Shown here: piece by piece, positions 26,486 to 37,622 of the stretch
Numbering within the stretch: the stretch's first letter is position 1
Layout of the letters: every line of letters begins with the position of its first letter
Assembly (NCBI RefSeq): GCF_003182355.1
Contig: NZ_QGTW01000011.1
Span: forward strand, 1-64,000
Length of the DNA stretch: 64,000 bases
Direction of reading: 5' to 3'
Origin: Cytobacillus oceanisediminis
GTDB lineage: Bacteria; Bacillota; Bacilli; Bacillales; Cytobacillaceae
Translations under genes and position numbers: made by a program
The notes under the pieces: model-generated
Seen by the model: the letters and a program-made list of their open reading frames with translations, nothing else
What the model was told of the DNA's origin: nothing
The model's database searches: none

Positions 26486-26499
26486 TGTAAACGTTTACA
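26486..26499 (-). promoter_or_regulatory. Perfect cre (CcpA) palindrome in the leader of the MaoC-like gene
   Basis: TGTAAACGTTTACA is a perfect palindrome and a full match to the cre consensus TGWAANCGNTNWCA. It lies 21 bases before the start codon, where bound CcpA-HPr(Ser-P) would block transcription. Confidence 0.8.
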
Positions 26500-26504
26500 A
26501 GGTT

Positions 26505-26587
26505 GCTGAATAAAAAATAGACTATAGAATAATTTCTATTATTCAGTCTATTTCTTATATCATATCATTTTATACTCTACCCAAAAA
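26505..26587 (-). promoter_or_regulatory. Promoter and U-tailed leader hairpin upstream of the MaoC-like gene
   Basis: On the minus strand TTTTTG (26,587-26,582) and TATGAT (26,564-26,559), 17 bases apart, make a candidate sigma-A promoter. The transcript would start at the foot of a 16-18 bp hairpin (AAATAGACTGAATAATAG pairing with ATTCTATAGTCTATTT) followed by TTTTTTATT. The hairpin is either an attenuator or a second terminator behind mdh. Confidence 0.45.
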
Positions 26588-26597
26588 GAGTCTCTAG

Positions 26598-26633
26598 TAA
26601 AAAGATTCGGGGAAATCTCCCCGAATTTTTTTA
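26598..26633 (-). terminator. Terminator of mdh
   Basis: ATTCGGGGA and TCCCCGAAT form a 9-bp stem just after the mdh stop, followed by CTTTTTAC on the minus strand. Confidence 0.88.
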
Positions 26634-26639
26634 TTTTGA

Positions 26640-27578
26640 TTATGCCAATACTTCCATTACACTGCGAACTGCTTCAGCTGACTTATCTAATGCAGCTTTT
26701 TCTTCACTTGTTAATTCAAGTTCAATAACCTTTTCAATTCCGTTTGCTCCAAGGATTGTTGGTACACCAAGGTAAATTCCTTCGTAACCATACTCTCCTT
26801 CAAGGTAAGCAATTGAAGGAAGAACGCGGCGCTGATCCTTAAGGATCGCTTCACACATCTCAACCAGGGATGCAGCCGGCGCATAGTATGCACTGCCATT
26901 TCCTAATAGGTTAACAATTTCTCCGCCGCCTTTGCGTGTACGCTCAACGATTGCATCAAGGCGATCCTTTGGAATTAAAGTTTCTAAAGGAATGCCCCCT
27001 GCATATGAATAGCGTACTAGAGGAACCATATCATCTCCATGTCCTCCAAGAACAAATCCGGTAATATCTTTTACTGACAGGTTTAGTTCCTGTGCAACAA
27101 ATGTACGGAAACGGGCTGTATCAAGTACTCCTGATTGGCCAATTACACGGTTTTTAGGGAATCCTGATTCTTTAAATACTGTATAAGTCATAGCATCAAC
27201 TGGGTTTGTTAGCACTACGATAAAGCTTTTTGGAGAATATTTAGCAATCTCCTGGGCTACACTTTTCATGATTTTTTGGTTTGTTTGAACAAGGTCGTCG
27301 CGGCTCATGCCTGGCTTGCGGGCAATACCTGCAGTGATCACAACGATGTCAGATTCCTTTGTGTCTTCATAGCTTGAAGTACCTGTGATGTTTGCATCGA
27401 AGCCTTGTACAGGGCTTGCTTCAAGCATATCAAGCGCTTTCCCTTTTGTAGGGTTTTCCATTTGCGGGATATCAACTAACACAACATCTCCAAGTTCTTT
27501 CTGGGCAAGCAAGAATGCAGTTGTTGCTCCAGTAAACCCACCACCAATTACAGAAATCTTTTTGCGTTTCAATGACAT
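26640..27578 (-). CDS. mdh: Malate dehydrogenase
   Basis: Mdh oxidises malate to oxaloacetate with NAD+ in the TCA cycle. The 312-residue LDH-like protein has the Rossmann loop [11 protein letters not shown], the coenzyme-contact region [16 protein letters not shown] and the catalytic His in GGHGDDMVP. It follows icd and citZ in the order citZ-icd-mdh known from B. subtilis. A hairpin after icd suggests partial termination. AAAGGGGGAAC precedes the ATG. Confidence 0.97.
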   Translation of the reverse strand: MSLKRKKISVIGGGFTGATTAFLLAQKELGDVVLVDIPQMENPTKGKALDMLEASPVQGFDANITGTSSYEDTKESDIVVITAGIARKPGMSRDDLVQTNQKIMKSVAQEIAKYSPKSFIVVLTNPVDAMTYTVFKESGFPKNRVIGQSGVLDTARFRTFVAQELNLSVKDITGFVLGGHGDDMVPLVRYSYAGGIPLETLIPKDRLDAIVERTRKGGGEIVNLLGNGSAYYAPAASLVEMCEAILKDQRRVLPSIAYLEGEYGYEGIYLGVPTILGANGIEKVIELELTSEEKAALDKSAEAVRSVMEVLA

Positions 27579-27629
27579 GAATAGTTCCCCCTTTAAGATT
27601 TAAAGAATCAGGATTAGCGTTAATTATGT

Positions 27630-27660
27630 AAGAGGCCGTTCTAAAAAGAACAGCCTTCTT
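27630..27660 (-). terminator. Hairpin between icd and mdh
   Basis: AGAAGGCTGTTCT and AGAACGGCCTCT pair with one wobble around a TTTTT loop; only a weak T-run follows. It may be a partial terminator or a processing/stability hairpin that tunes mdh relative to icd. Confidence 0.5.
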
Positions 27661-27689
27661 ATTGTAAAAATATAATTTTCCGCTTGTCG

Positions 27690-28958
27690 TTATTCCATGT
27701 TCTTGATTAATTCGTCACCGAACTCAGAGCATTTTACTTCAGTTGCTCCATCCATTAAGCGTGCAAAGTCATATGTTACAACTTTGGAAGCAATGGATTT
27801 TTCCATGGACTTAACGATCATGTTGGCAGCTTCATTCCAGCCTAAGTGTTCAAGCATTAACACACCGGAAAGAATGACTGAAGAAGGGTTAACCTTATCT
27901 TGGCCAGCATATTTTGGAGCTGTACCATGAGTTGCTTCAAAGATCGCATGTCCAGTTTCATAGTTGATGTTAGCGCCAGGAGCGATACCGATACCGCCAA
28001 CCTGTGCTGCAAGTGCATCAGAAATATAATCGCCATTCAGGTTCATTGTAGCAACAACATCGAACTCTTTAGGGCGGGTAAGGATTTGCTGAAGGAAGAT
28101 ATCAGCGATTGCATCTTTAACGATGATTTTGCCTGCTGCTTCAGCGTCTGCTTGAGCGCTGTTAGCTGCTTCCACACCTTGCTCATCTTTAATGCGGTCA
28201 TATTGAGCCCAAGTGAACACTTTATCGCCGTATTCTCTTTCAGCAAGCTCATATCCCCAGTTTTTAAAGGCGCCTTCAGTAAACTTCATGATATTGCCTT
28301 TATGTACAAGTGTTAAGGATTTGCGTCCTTCTTTAATTGCATACTCAATAGCAGCACGAACTAAACGGCTTGTTCCTTCCTCTGAAACAGGCTTGATGCC
28401 AATACCGGAAGTTTCTGGGAAACGGATTTTGTTAACACCCATTTCATCCTGAAGGAAAGAAATTAACTTTTTAACTTCGTCAGAACCCTTTGCATACTCA
28501 ATACCAGCATAAATATCCTCCGTATTTTCACGGAAAATAACCATGTCAGTATCCTGCGGGCGTTTAACCGGAGAAGGAACACCTTCGAACCAGCGTACTG
28601 GGCGCAAGCATACAAATAGGTCAAGCTCTTGGCGAAGCGCTACGTTTAGGGAGCGGATTCCGCCGCCGATAGGAGTTGTTAAAGGTCCTTTAATAGCAAT
28701 TAGATACTCATTAATTACATCCAGTGTTTCGGATGGAAGCCACTCGCCAGTCTGGTTAAAAGCTTTTTCTCCTGCTAAAACTTCTTTCCAAACAAGTTTG
28801 CGCTCACCTTTATATGCCTTTTCAACAGCGGCATCTAAAACTCTTGAAGCAGCAGCCCAAATATCTGGGCCTGTTCCGTCGCCCTCGATAAATGGAACGA
28901 TTGGGTTGTTTGGTACATTTAGTACACCATTAGTAACTGTGATTTTTTCACCTTGCAT
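27690..28958 (-). CDS. icd: Isocitrate dehydrogenase (NADP+)
   Basis: Icd converts isocitrate to 2-oxoglutarate and CO2 with NADP+. The 422-residue protein shows [13 protein letters not shown] (with catalytic Tyr in the family), the substrate loop [13 protein letters not shown], the conserved Lys region [16 protein letters not shown] and [16 protein letters not shown]. The length matches B. subtilis CitC. It is separated from citZ by 441 bases holding a repeat, so it probably has its own promoter. Confidence 0.97.
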   Translation of the reverse strand: MQGEKITVTNGVLNVPNNPIVPFIEGDGTGPDIWAAASRVLDAAVEKAYKGERKLVWKEVLAGEKAFNQTGEWLPSETLDVINEYLIAIKGPLTTPIGGGIRSLNVALRQELDLFVCLRPVRWFEGVPSPVKRPQDTDMVIFRENTEDIYAGIEYAKGSDEVKKLISFLQDEMGVNKIRFPETSGIGIKPVSEEGTSRLVRAAIEYAIKEGRKSLTLVHKGNIMKFTEGAFKNWGYELAEREYGDKVFTWAQYDRIKDEQGVEAANSAQADAEAAGKIIVKDAIADIFLQQILTRPKEFDVVATMNLNGDYISDALAAQVGGIGIAPGANINYETGHAIFEATHGTAPKYAGQDKVNPSSVILSGVLMLEHLGWNEAANMIVKSMEKSIASKVVTYDFARLMDGATEVKCSEFGDELIKNME

Positions 28959-29135
28959 TGTTTATACCCTCCATTTTGAAAAGTGCGAGCATCAGCCTTT
29001 TTATATCTTTTGGCGGCGATGCTGCAGCAGTATATCAGAATCAAAGGTTAGAAGGCATATGCCCCTAACCTTTCCCTGCTCTCTCTATTACAGCAATTTT
29101 TTGATAAAAAGTAAAATGCTGAGTGTTTTTTTGCT

Positions 29136-29368
29136 GGCTCTGTTAAATTTAGGTGCTGATTTTCGCTGCAGGCATTCAGCAACCCGCAGGCTTCCTGGAG
29201 CAGTCTCGGCTTTTTGGCCTGCGGGTGTCTCCCTGATTCGTTTTTCCCGCAGGACTTTGAATAAGCATCCGGAAATAAACACCGCATGAAGAAAATGCGA
29301 AAGCATGTTAGAAGTGCTCGCGCCCTCCGCTCCAATCAACACGTGCCAAATAGCTTTAATACAGCTTT
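29136..29368. repeat. MITE-like repeat, family A copy 4 (long)
   Basis: It begins GGCTCTGTTAAATTTAGG and holds a large internal hairpin (CCCGCAGGCTTCC / CCTGCGGG, TTCCCGCAGGAC). It ends CCCTCCGCTCCAATCAACACGTGCCA. The segment AAATAAACACCGCATGAAGAAAATGCG is nearly identical to the copies at 44.4 and 61.7 kb. It occupies most of the citZ-icd gap; the remaining 110 bases before icd show no clear promoter to me. Confidence 0.85.
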
Positions 29369-29399
29369 TTATTTAATCTGCTTTTTAAACAGCCGATTA

Positions 29400-30518
29400 T
29401 TAGCCTCTTTGCTCAACAGGCACATATTTTTGCATTCCAGGGCCTGTGTAATCAGCACGAGGACGGATTAGACGATTGTTTTCATACTGTTCAAGAATGT
29501 GTGCAAGCCATCCGGAAACGCGGCTTACTGCAAAAATCGGCGTGAACAGGTCATGGTCGATTCCCAGGCTGTGGTACACAGACGCAGAGTAGAAGTCAAC
29601 ATTTGGAGGAAGGTTTTTCTCTCCGGTAACGATGCCTTCGATCTGAGTTGACATTTGATACCAGTGAGGTTCGCCTGTAAGCTCAGTCAGCTTCTTGGAC
29701 ATTTCTCTTAAATGCTTGGCACGCGGGTCACCCAGGCGGTACACACGATGGCCGAAGCCCATGATTTTTTCTTTTTTATCAAGTTTTTCGCGAATGAATG
29801 GTTCCACATTTTCGAGAGTGCCAATTTCAGTAAGCATTTTCATTACTGCTTCATTGGCACCGCCATGCAATGGCCCTTTTAAAGCGCCTATTGCAGCAGT
29901 TACACCAGAATAGATGTCTGATAATGTCGCCACACAAACACGTGCAGTAAATGTTGAAGCATTTAGTTCATGGTCTGCATGAAGGACTAATGCTTTATTA
30001 AATGCTTCTACAGCAATATCTTCAGGCTCCTTGCCTGAAAGCATGTACAGGAAGTTTGCCGCAAATCCAAGGTCTGTTCTTGGCGCAACAGGCTCTAGCC
30101 CTTTTCTCACCCGTGCAAATGCCGTTACAATAGCAGGCATTTTAGCTTGCAGGCGAATTGCTTTTTTATAGTTAGCTTTCTCATCCATTTGGTCTGCTTC
30201 ATCATCATAAAGTCCTAAAAGAGACACAGCCGAACGAAGAGCAGCCATTGGATGCACTTTGTCAATCGGATATGTTTTAAAATGGTTTAATACTTCCTCA
30301 GGAAGAGAATAGTTTTCAGCAAGCTGATTTTTCAATTCCTCCAATTGTGATTGAGTAGGAAGTTTTCTGTGCCATAAAAGGTAAATAACCTCTTCAAAAC
30401 TTGCATTTTCAGCTAGATCGTCAATGTTGTAGCCCGCATAAGTTAATGTGTCGTCTATGATGGAACTAATAGACGAAGTAGTAGCAACTACCCCTTCAAG
30501 ACCGCGTGTTACTGTCAT
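29400..30518 (-). CDS. citZ: Citrate synthase
   Basis: CitZ condenses oxaloacetate with acetyl-CoA to open the TCA cycle. The 372-residue protein is of the short, hexa/dimeric Gram-positive type. Catalytic His residues lie in HADHELNAST and GFGHRVYR, and the Asp in VDFYSASVYH. MTVTRGLEGV behind AAAGGAGAG is the start; the frame is open 14 codons further upstream without support. A long leader with a cre site precedes it. Confidence 0.97.
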   Translation of the reverse strand: MTVTRGLEGVVATTSSISSIIDDTLTYAGYNIDDLAENASFEEVIYLLWHRKLPTQSQLEELKNQLAENYSLPEEVLNHFKTYPIDKVHPMAALRSAVSLLGLYDDEADQMDEKANYKKAIRLQAKMPAIVTAFARVRKGLEPVAPRTDLGFAANFLYMLSGKEPEDIAVEAFNKALVLHADHELNASTFTARVCVATLSDIYSGVTAAIGALKGPLHGGANEAVMKMLTEIGTLENVEPFIREKLDKKEKIMGFGHRVYRLGDPRAKHLREMSKKLTELTGEPHWYQMSTQIEGIVTGEKNLPPNVDFYSASVYHSLGIDHDLFTPIFAVSRVSGWLAHILEQYENNRLIRPRADYTGPGMQKYVPVEQRG

Positions 30519-30958
30519 ACCGAATCTCTCCTTTACATAATAAAATTTCCCCATACCCATTTTTGTCTGTACATGTCGTAAGTAAGCCGAACCTGATTTT
30601 TCAACTTTTCAGAAAAGCTTCCTTGGCATGTTCAAATTGTCCGATTATTGCCGTCCCTTTTGAACATGATTTTATACAGGCTGCTTAACAGCCTTTGCAA
30701 GTCGACTTGGGTTAGCCGATCCACAGACCAAAATCATGAAAGGTGAAACTTCCATTTAGTGAGAGGCCACTCCCCGATATACGGAGAAGTAAACTTTCTT
30801 TTGGCATACTTTCCATCGAGCGGTTGCTCGGTTATGCTGCAAAAAAAAAGAAAATGCTTTCATTTTTTCTGTACTCGAAAAATATAAAGTATATTAATAA
30901 TATTTTAGTAGAGCTTAACTGAATATAATAGGTACCGCGAAATAGGTTACGCTTACAA
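30519..30958 (-). promoter_or_regulatory. Long 5' leader of citZ
   Basis: About 440 bases lie between the predicted transcription start and the citZ start. It contains a cre near +100 and several short inverted repeats (for example CATGTTCAAA and TTTGAACATG around 30,630-30,670). B. subtilis citZ also has a long leader that binds aconitase; whether this one does is unknown. A degenerate family D fragment may lie at about 30,741-30,795. Confidence 0.5.
30849..30862 (-). promoter_or_regulatory. cre site in the citZ leader
   Basis: The minus strand reads TGAAAGCATTTTCT, close to the cre consensus and, from memory, one base from the B. subtilis citZ cre. Its position about 100 bases after the promoter suggests a CcpA roadblock. 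Confidence 0.65.
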
Positions 30959-30964
30959 GTCCTA

Positions 30965-30993
30965 TTATAAACAATTATCTGACTTTTGTGAAC
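30965..30993 (-). promoter_or_regulatory. Sigma-A promoter of citZ
   Basis: On the minus strand TTCACA (about 30,993-30,988) and TATAAT (30,970-30,965) are 17 bases apart. This is the only strong promoter in the 519-base gap between ytwI and citZ. Confidence 0.7.
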
Positions 30994-31037
30994 GGAAAGC
31001 ACTCAAATTGTTAAAAAATATTATTTTTCAAAAAAAG

Positions 31038-31499
31038 TTATTTAAATAAATCAAATATTTTCATGGCTAAATATGCAATTCCTGCACCAATCAGAGGGCC
31101 GACTGCAACCCCTTTAAACAGCGATACAGCAAGAATGGTTCCAAGTACAAGAGCGGTTGTTATATGGGGATCTTCTGCGAGCAAAGTGATACCGCCTTTC
31201 GCCAGGAGTGCAACAGCCATACCTGAAATCAGGGCAATCCATGCAAAAGGTGATTTAAAGGCGCCGGTCAAATCACGGAACCCAATCTCTCCACTTGCAA
31301 TTGGCGCCAGGACAGCAATTGTAATAATGGTCACACCCCAATTAATTCCTTTTGATTGCAAAAAAGAGAATGATTTTGAATCCAGGCCTGCAGCTTTTAG
31401 GACAATCAATACAAAGACCGCAACTATCAGTGATTGATTTTTAGCCACAACGCCTATAGCCAATAAAAGAAGCAAAAATATGAGTGATTGTGAAAACAT
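31038..31499 (-). CDS. ytwI: DUF441 membrane protein YtwI
   Basis: A 153-residue, very hydrophobic protein with four to five membrane segments and the DUF441 pattern (GINWGVTIITIAVLAPIASGEIG near 50; GPLIGAGIAYL near the end). It lies upstream of citZ on the same strand, as in B. subtilis. The function is unknown; nothing in it suggests a transporter motif. It is divergent from ytvI. Confidence 0.85.
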   Translation of the reverse strand: MFSQSLIFLLLLLAIGVVAKNQSLIVAVFVLIVLKAAGLDSKSFSFLQSKGINWGVTIITIAVLAPIASGEIGFRDLTGAFKSPFAWIALISGMAVALLAKGGITLLAEDPHITTALVLGTILAVSLFKGVAVGPLIGAGIAYLAMKIFDLFK

Positions 31500-31687
31500 T
31501 TATTTATTCACCTGCCAGCTCTCTATATTATCGTAACATAATTTTTTCAATTTTAATAATTTCTATGGTTTCTTGCCTATTTTATAAAAAATAGAATACT
31601 TATTCATAATAGGCCAAATAGTTCTTTCATCTTTAGAAGAGATAAATCTTTTTTCATTTTAAGCAAAAAGAAAAATGGTGTATGATG

Positions 31688-31714
31688 ATATTAAATAAAC
31701 AATTTGCATAAAAA
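31688..31714 (+). promoter_or_regulatory. Candidate sigma-E promoter of ytvI
   Basis: ATATT (31,688-31,692) and CATAAAAA (31,707-31,714) are 14 bases apart, matching the sporulation sigma-E pattern except for the last base of the -10 element. It is about 50 bases before the ytvI start. Confidence 0.6.
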
Positions 31715-31761
31715 TGGAATTATTTTTTAGGCTTATCCTATTTGAACAAGGAGGCTATTTT

Positions 31762-32883
31762 TTGAACCCGGCATACATATATCGGACAGTACGATTTTTC
31801 TTTGTCATTGGATTTGTGATTTTAAGTTTATATGCTTTTTTCTATTTATCCAAAGTTACCTATCCTTTTTTGATCGGATTAGCCATTGCTTTTCTTATTA
31901 ATCCGTTTGTTAATTTACTAGAAGCAAAATGGAAAATGCCGAGGGCCATTGCTGTACTAATAGCATTAATTCTTATCTTTGCCATTTTTGCCGGATTAAT
32001 CACCCTGCTTGTGGCTGAAATTGTTTCAGGAGCGGATTATTTGGCAAGAGTTGTGCCAACACACCTTGAAACATTAATCGGCTTCATTGAACAGTTTTTT
32101 GCCGGGCAGATTATACCGCTTTACAACCAGCTTACCAGTTTATTTAATAATCTGGGCACCGGCCAGCAGGATACCATTTTAACGAATATAGAAAATGTGG
32201 GAAAGCAAATTGGCTCCACTCTCGGCGATTTTATCCAGGCATTTTTTGAAAAGATCCCAAATATCCTGTCCTGGTTCCCAAATGCGGCAACTGTCTTAAT
32301 TTTCTCGCTGCTGGCCACTTTTTTTATAAGCAAGGATTGGCACAGGCTTTCAAGATTATTCAGCCGCATAATTCCCAGCAGGGCAAAAACCAGCGGAAGA
32401 ACCGTTTTCGCTGACCTGCAAAAAGCACTTTTTGGATTTATAAAAGCGCAGGCTACTTTAGTGTCCATCACAACCGTTATTATATTGGCCGGCCTCCTGA
32501 TTCTCCGTGTTAATTACGCGATCACCATAGCACTTGTTACAGGACTGGTGGACTTCATTCCTTATCTCGGCACAGGATTAATTTTTGTCCCCTGGATCAT
32601 TTATGAGGCAATTGGCGGAGAAATGAGCAAAGCAATTGGCTTGGGGATCCTTTATGTAATCGTTCTGGTGCAGCGCCAAATTATGGAGCCAAAGATTCTT
32701 TCATCGAGCATTGGCCTTGATCCATTGGCCACCCTGATTGCCTTGTTTGTCGGCTTTAAATTGATCGGCTTCCTTGGATTAATTGTAGGCCCGGTTACAC
32801 TTGTATTAATCACCACTCTCCATAAAGCAGGTGTATTCAGAGATATATGGATGTTTATAAAAGGGAATGAAAACGAATCATAA
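31762..32883 (+). CDS. ytvI: Sporulation integral membrane protein YtvI (AI-2E transporter family)
   Basis: A 373-residue membrane protein with eight predicted segments and the AI-2E/PerM family features (FLINPFVNLLE near 45, FIKAQATLVSI near 230, GLVDFIPYLGTG near 265). YtvI is the sporulation branch; its substrate is unknown. The start is TTG at 31,762, seven bases after AAGGAGG; the frame is open further upstream with no ribosome binding site. It is divergent from ytwI and has a sigma-E-like promoter. Confidence 0.9.
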   Translation: MNPAYIYRTVRFFFVIGFVILSLYAFFYLSKVTYPFLIGLAIAFLINPFVNLLEAKWKMPRAIAVLIALILIFAIFAGLITLLVAEIVSGADYLARVVPTHLETLIGFIEQFFAGQIIPLYNQLTSLFNNLGTGQQDTILTNIENVGKQIGSTLGDFIQAFFEKIPNILSWFPNAATVLIFSLLATFFISKDWHRLSRLFSRIIPSRAKTSGRTVFADLQKALFGFIKAQATLVSITTVIILAGLLILRVNYAITIALVTGLVDFIPYLGTGLIFVPWIIYEAIGGEMSKAIGLGILYVIVLVQRQIMEPKILSSSIGLDPLATLIALFVGFKLIGFLGLIVGPVTLVLITTLHKAGVFRDIWMFIKGNENES

Positions 32884-32922
32884 GGAAAAAGCCGCTCCCG
32901 ATTAAAGGAGCGGCTTTCTCTT
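32884..32922. terminator. Bidirectional terminator between ytvI and fxsA
   Basis: AAAGCCGCTCC and GGAGCGGCTTT form an 11-bp stem; A- and T-runs flank both sides. It lies just after the ytvI stop and ends both convergent transcripts. Confidence 0.9.
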
Positions 32923-32939
32923 TATATATACAGCTTATT

Positions 32940-33326
32940 TTATCTAATGATAGTGATCGTGCCCTTTTCCATCCATTTTTTTATACCGGTAAGAAGGATT
33001 CGCTTATAAAGCCTCCTTGTCGGAGGAGCCAGAAGAGTAAAGCCAACTGCATCTGTTATGAAGCCGGGGGTAAGCAGCAAAGTTCCCCCTACAAGAATGC
33101 ATACTCCATCAAGAATTGTGTCTCCGGGCATTTGTCCATATCGAAGCTGTTCCTGCATTTTTCTGATTGTTTCCAGGCCTTGCTTTTTAGCCAGATAAGC
33201 TCCTAGGATGCCTGTGAATATGATGATCGCCAGAGTAGGCCACAGACCGATTGTATTTCCCGATAATAGCAAAACCCCTATTTCAGCCGCTGGAACAATT
33301 ATCAGCAACAAGAGAATGTAGCGCAT
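32940..33326 (-). CDS. FxsA family cytoplasmic membrane protein (YtzA-like)
   Basis: A 128-residue protein with three to four hydrophobic segments and the FxsA pattern: PAAEIGVLLLSG near 12, GAYLAKKQGLETIRKMQEQLRYGQMP near 42, LLLTPGFITDAVGF near 80. FxsA of E. coli eases phage T7 exclusion by F plasmids; the cellular role in Bacillus is unknown. It lies directly upstream of ytvI in convergent orientation, next to pyk. Confidence 0.85.
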   Translation of the reverse strand: MRYILLLLIIVPAAEIGVLLLSGNTIGLWPTLAIIIFTGILGAYLAKKQGLETIRKMQEQLRYGQMPGDTILDGVCILVGGTLLLTPGFITDAVGFTLLAPPTRRLYKRILLTGIKKWMEKGTITIIR

Positions 33327-33440
33327 GTAGCCACCTCTTTTAGTTTAAGACTTAAGTTTATTATACCAAATAATGAACGGCACCTATAACAATTTGTCCA
33401 TCCTCTTTTTCATTGTATTCGCTTTTCAGAAGAAACATTC

Positions 33441-33470
33441 AAAAAAGGAAGGGTTAGCCCCTTCCTTTTT
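33441..33470 (-). terminator. Terminator of pyk
   Basis: GGAAGGG-TTAG-CCCCTTCC with flanking A- and T-runs; on the minus strand TTTTTTGAATG follows. About 12 bases past the pyk stop. Confidence 0.88.
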
Positions 33471-33481
33471 AAAGTGAAAAC

Positions 33482-35242
33482 CTATAGTACACTGGCGTGT
33501 CCGTTATAGATAACACCACGCTGGGAGTCAACTGTCACTTCCTGTCCGTCTTTTAACAGGGTTGTCGCTCTTTCGACTCCTACAATGACTGGAATACCAA
33601 TATTAAGCCCAACAACTGCTGCATGGCTTGTTAAGCCACCTTCTTCTGTAATAAGTGCGCTGCATTTTTCAATTGCCGGAACCATTTCACGGTCCGAACC
33701 GATGGTTACCAGGATAGATCCTTCCGTAACCTTCGCAAGTGCTTCCTCTGCATTTCTGGCAATAACAACTTTACCGAAAGCAGATTTGCGCCCAATGCCT
33801 TGTGCTTTTGCGAGGACATCGCCGACAACATGAATTTTCATCAGATTAGTCGTGCCAGCTTCACCAACAGGGACTCCTGCAGTAATGACCACCAAATCCC
33901 CAGAAGCAACAATTCCGCTGTTCAAGCTTTCTTCAACAGCAATATCAAGCATATCATCTGTTGTAGTCGCTCTTTGACCAATTTGAGGATACACGCCCCA
34001 TGTTAGAGAAAGGCGGCGTGATACATGGTCATTGGATGTTACAGCTACAATTGGAGCTTTAGGACGGTATTTAGAAATCATTCTTGCTGTATGGCCACTC
34101 TCAGTCGGTGTAATAATTGCGTTTACATCCAAGTTTAAAGCCGTATGCGCAACCGATTGTCCAATGGCATCTGTAATATTATGCTCATTATCTTTGCTGC
34201 GGTTGGATAAAATTTCTTTGTGATCGAGTGCAGACTCTGCTCTGGATGCAATGTTGTGCATCGTCTGAACCGCTTCAACAGGGTATGATCCCGCAGCTGT
34301 TTCGCCTGATAGCATGATGGCATCCGTTCCATCAAAAATGGCATTCGCTACGTCACTGGCTTCTGCACGCGTAGGGCGCGGATTCCGCTGCATGGAATCC
34401 AGCATTTGTGTGGCAGTGATTACAGGTTTGCCCTGTGCATTGCACTTTTTAATTAATTTCTTTTGAACAAGAGGAACTTCCTCTGCAGGAATTTCAACAC
34501 CAAGGTCACCGCGCGCCACCATCAGCCCATCTGAGATCTCCAGGATTTCGTCGATATTATCAACGCCTTCCTGGTTTTCAATCTTAGGAATAATGTTAAT
34601 ATGGGCCGCATTGTGCTCTTCAAGAAGCTGTCTGATTTCCAATACATCTGACGCCCTGCGGACAAATGATGCTGCAATAAAGTCTACTCCCTGTTCAATT
34701 CCAAACAGGATATCCTGCGCATCTTTTTCTGTTATTCCCGGCAGATTCACAGATACTCCAGGAACATTTACACCTTTTTTATTCTTCAATGTTCCGCTAT
34801 TTAATATTTTTGTATGGATTTCACTATTTGCTTTATCTACCTTCGTAACTTCCAGGCCGATTAGCCCGTCATCAAGCAAAATTTTGCTTCCAGTATGAAC
34901 ATCTTCAATAAGGCCGGCATATGTAACAGAAAACTTCTCAGGCGTTCCCTCAACCTCATTCATGGAAATGATAATATCGTCCCCTGCTTTTAATTCAATC
35001 GCACCCTCACGCATATTGTTCGTACGTATTTCCGGGCCCTTTGTATCCAAAAGGATTGCTACCGTCTTACCAGTGCTTTTTGCTGCTTCACGAATATTTT
35101 GAATCCGCTGGCCATGTTCCTGGAAATCACCATGGGAAAAATTCAAACGGGCCACATTCATGCCTGCCTCGATCAGCTGTGTTAACTTTTCAACACTTTC
35201 ACTGGCAGGGCCAATTGTACAAACGATTTTCGTTTTACGCAT
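33482..35242 (-). CDS. pyk: Pyruvate kinase
   Basis: Pyruvate kinase makes pyruvate and ATP from phosphoenolpyruvate. At 586 residues it is about 110 longer than E. coli enzymes, because it carries the extra C-terminal domain seen in Bacillus and Geobacillus. That domain resembles the phospho-histidine domain of PEP-utilising enzymes ([21 protein letters not shown]). Catalytic landmarks are [11 protein letters not shown], the Lys region PKIENQEG and [12 protein letters not shown]. It follows pfkA with a 90-base gap, the usual pfkA-pyk pair. Confidence 0.97.
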   Translation of the reverse strand: MRKTKIVCTIGPASESVEKLTQLIEAGMNVARLNFSHGDFQEHGQRIQNIREAAKSTGKTVAILLDTKGPEIRTNNMREGAIELKAGDDIIISMNEVEGTPEKFSVTYAGLIEDVHTGSKILLDDGLIGLEVTKVDKANSEIHTKILNSGTLKNKKGVNVPGVSVNLPGITEKDAQDILFGIEQGVDFIAASFVRRASDVLEIRQLLEEHNAAHINIIPKIENQEGVDNIDEILEISDGLMVARGDLGVEIPAEEVPLVQKKLIKKCNAQGKPVITATQMLDSMQRNPRPTRAEASDVANAIFDGTDAIMLSGETAAGSYPVEAVQTMHNIASRAESALDHKEILSNRSKDNEHNITDAIGQSVAHTALNLDVNAIITPTESGHTARMISKYRPKAPIVAVTSNDHVSRRLSLTWGVYPQIGQRATTTDDMLDIAVEESLNSGIVASGDLVVITAGVPVGEAGTTNLMKIHVVGDVLAKAQGIGRKSAFGKVVIARNAEEALAKVTEGSILVTIGSDREMVPAIEKCSALITEEGGLTSHAAVVGLNIGIPVIVGVERATTLLKDGQEVTVDSQRGVIYNGHASVL

Positions 35243-35332
35243 ATAATTCTACCTCCTGAAATGAATGAAGCTTAGTTTTGCAGGCAGCTTGTAAGGCATG
35301 TCTGCTTGTTTAGTTTTATAATAACAAAAAAG

Positions 35333-36616
<1,284 letters not shown>

Positions 36617-36620
<4 letters not shown>

Positions 36621-36648
36621 AAAAACGTGCCCGAAAGCACGTTTTTAT
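36617..36648 (-). terminator. Terminator of accA
   Basis: AAAAACGTGC and GCACGTTTTT form a 10-bp stem overlapping the accA stop codon; the minus strand runs on into TTTTTATTTT. Confidence 0.88.
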
Positions 36649-37622
36649 TTTACCCCAATAAATTCCTTTAAAAACGAATATTCACCAATAGATTTGAACT
36701 TGTTGTACCTGTGGTCGACCAATTGTTCTTCCGACAAACTCATTAAATCCTTTAAAGAGTTATACAGAACAGATTCAATTTCTGCTGCCTGGGTTTTAAC
36801 ATCTTTATGGGCGCCGCCTTTTACCTCTTCAACTATCTGATCCACAACGCCAAGTTCTTTTAAATCCGGCGCTGTAATTCTCATCGATTCTGCTGCTTTT
36901 TTAGCCTGAGAAGCATCCTTCCAAAGAATGGCAGCAGCACCTTCAGGAGAGATTACAGAATAAGTGGAGTTTTCCAGCATATGAATATGGTTGCCCACAC
37001 CCAGTGCCAGCGCACCGCCGCTTCCGCCTTCACCAATGACGATGCAAATGACAGGAACCTTTAAGCTGGCCATTTCAAATAGGTTTTTGGCGATCGCTTC
37101 GCTCTGTCCACGTTCCTCGGCAGCTTTGCCAGGATAAGCGCCTTTCGTATCAATAAAACAAATAATCGGCCTCCGGAACTTATCCGCCTGCTTCATAAGC
37201 CTTAACGCTTTCCGGTATCCTTCTGGATGAGGCATTCCAAAGTTTCTGCGAATATTCTCTTTCGTATCTTTTCCGCGCTGATGCCCGATAACTGTCACCG
37301 GAAGGCCTTTAAATTTCGCTATACCGCCGACAATCGCTTCATCATCCCCAAAAGCACGGTCACCGTGGCATTCGAAAAAGTCCTCAAAAAGATATGAGAT
37401 ATAGTCCAGTGTAGTTGGCCTTGCTGGATGGCGGGCAATTTGCACGCGATCCCAAGGTTTCATGTTTTCATATATGTCCGTTTCTAATTTTTCCAAGCGT
37501 GCTTCCAGCTTTTCTATCTCAGAGGATAGATCCACATCGGCCGTTTTCGTAAACTCTTTCAATTCTGCAATCTTTTTTTTCAGCTCCGTTACCGGACGCT
37601 CAAATTCTAATTCTCCTGCCAT
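36645..37622 (-). CDS. accA: Acetyl-CoA carboxylase carboxyltransferase subunit alpha
   Basis: AccA, with AccD, transfers the carboxyl group from biotin to acetyl-CoA, giving malonyl-CoA for fatty acid synthesis. The 325-residue protein has a coiled N-terminus (about 5-55), then the crotonase-like core with [37 protein letters not shown] and [14 protein letters not shown]. It overlaps accD by 16 bases, so the subunits are co-translated. Upstream control is probably through the FadR-like operator before accD. Confidence 0.98.
   Translation of the reverse strand: MAGELEFERPVTELKKKIAELKEFTKTADVDLSSEIEKLEARLEKLETDIYENMKPWDRVQIARHPARPTTLDYISYLFEDFFECHGDRAFGDDEAIVGGIAKFKGLPVTVIGHQRGKDTKENIRRNFGMPHPEGYRKALRLMKQADKFRRPIICFIDTKGAYPGKAAEERGQSEAIAKNLFEMASLKVPVICIVIGEGGSGGALALGVGNHIHMLENSTYSVISPEGAAAILWKDASQAKKAAESMRITAPDLKELGVVDQIVEEVKGGAHKDVKTQAAEIESVLYNSLKDLMSLSEEQLVDHRYNKFKSIGEYSFLKEFIGVK

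Noticed and set aside
28543..29289. 248-codon frame on the plus strand
   Set aside because: Its first half is antisense to icd and its second half is family A repeat copy 4.
36708..36722. TGGTCGACCA as a third FadR-type operator
   Set aside because: It lies inside the accA coding sequence and lacks the central base of the TGGTCNGACCA core.
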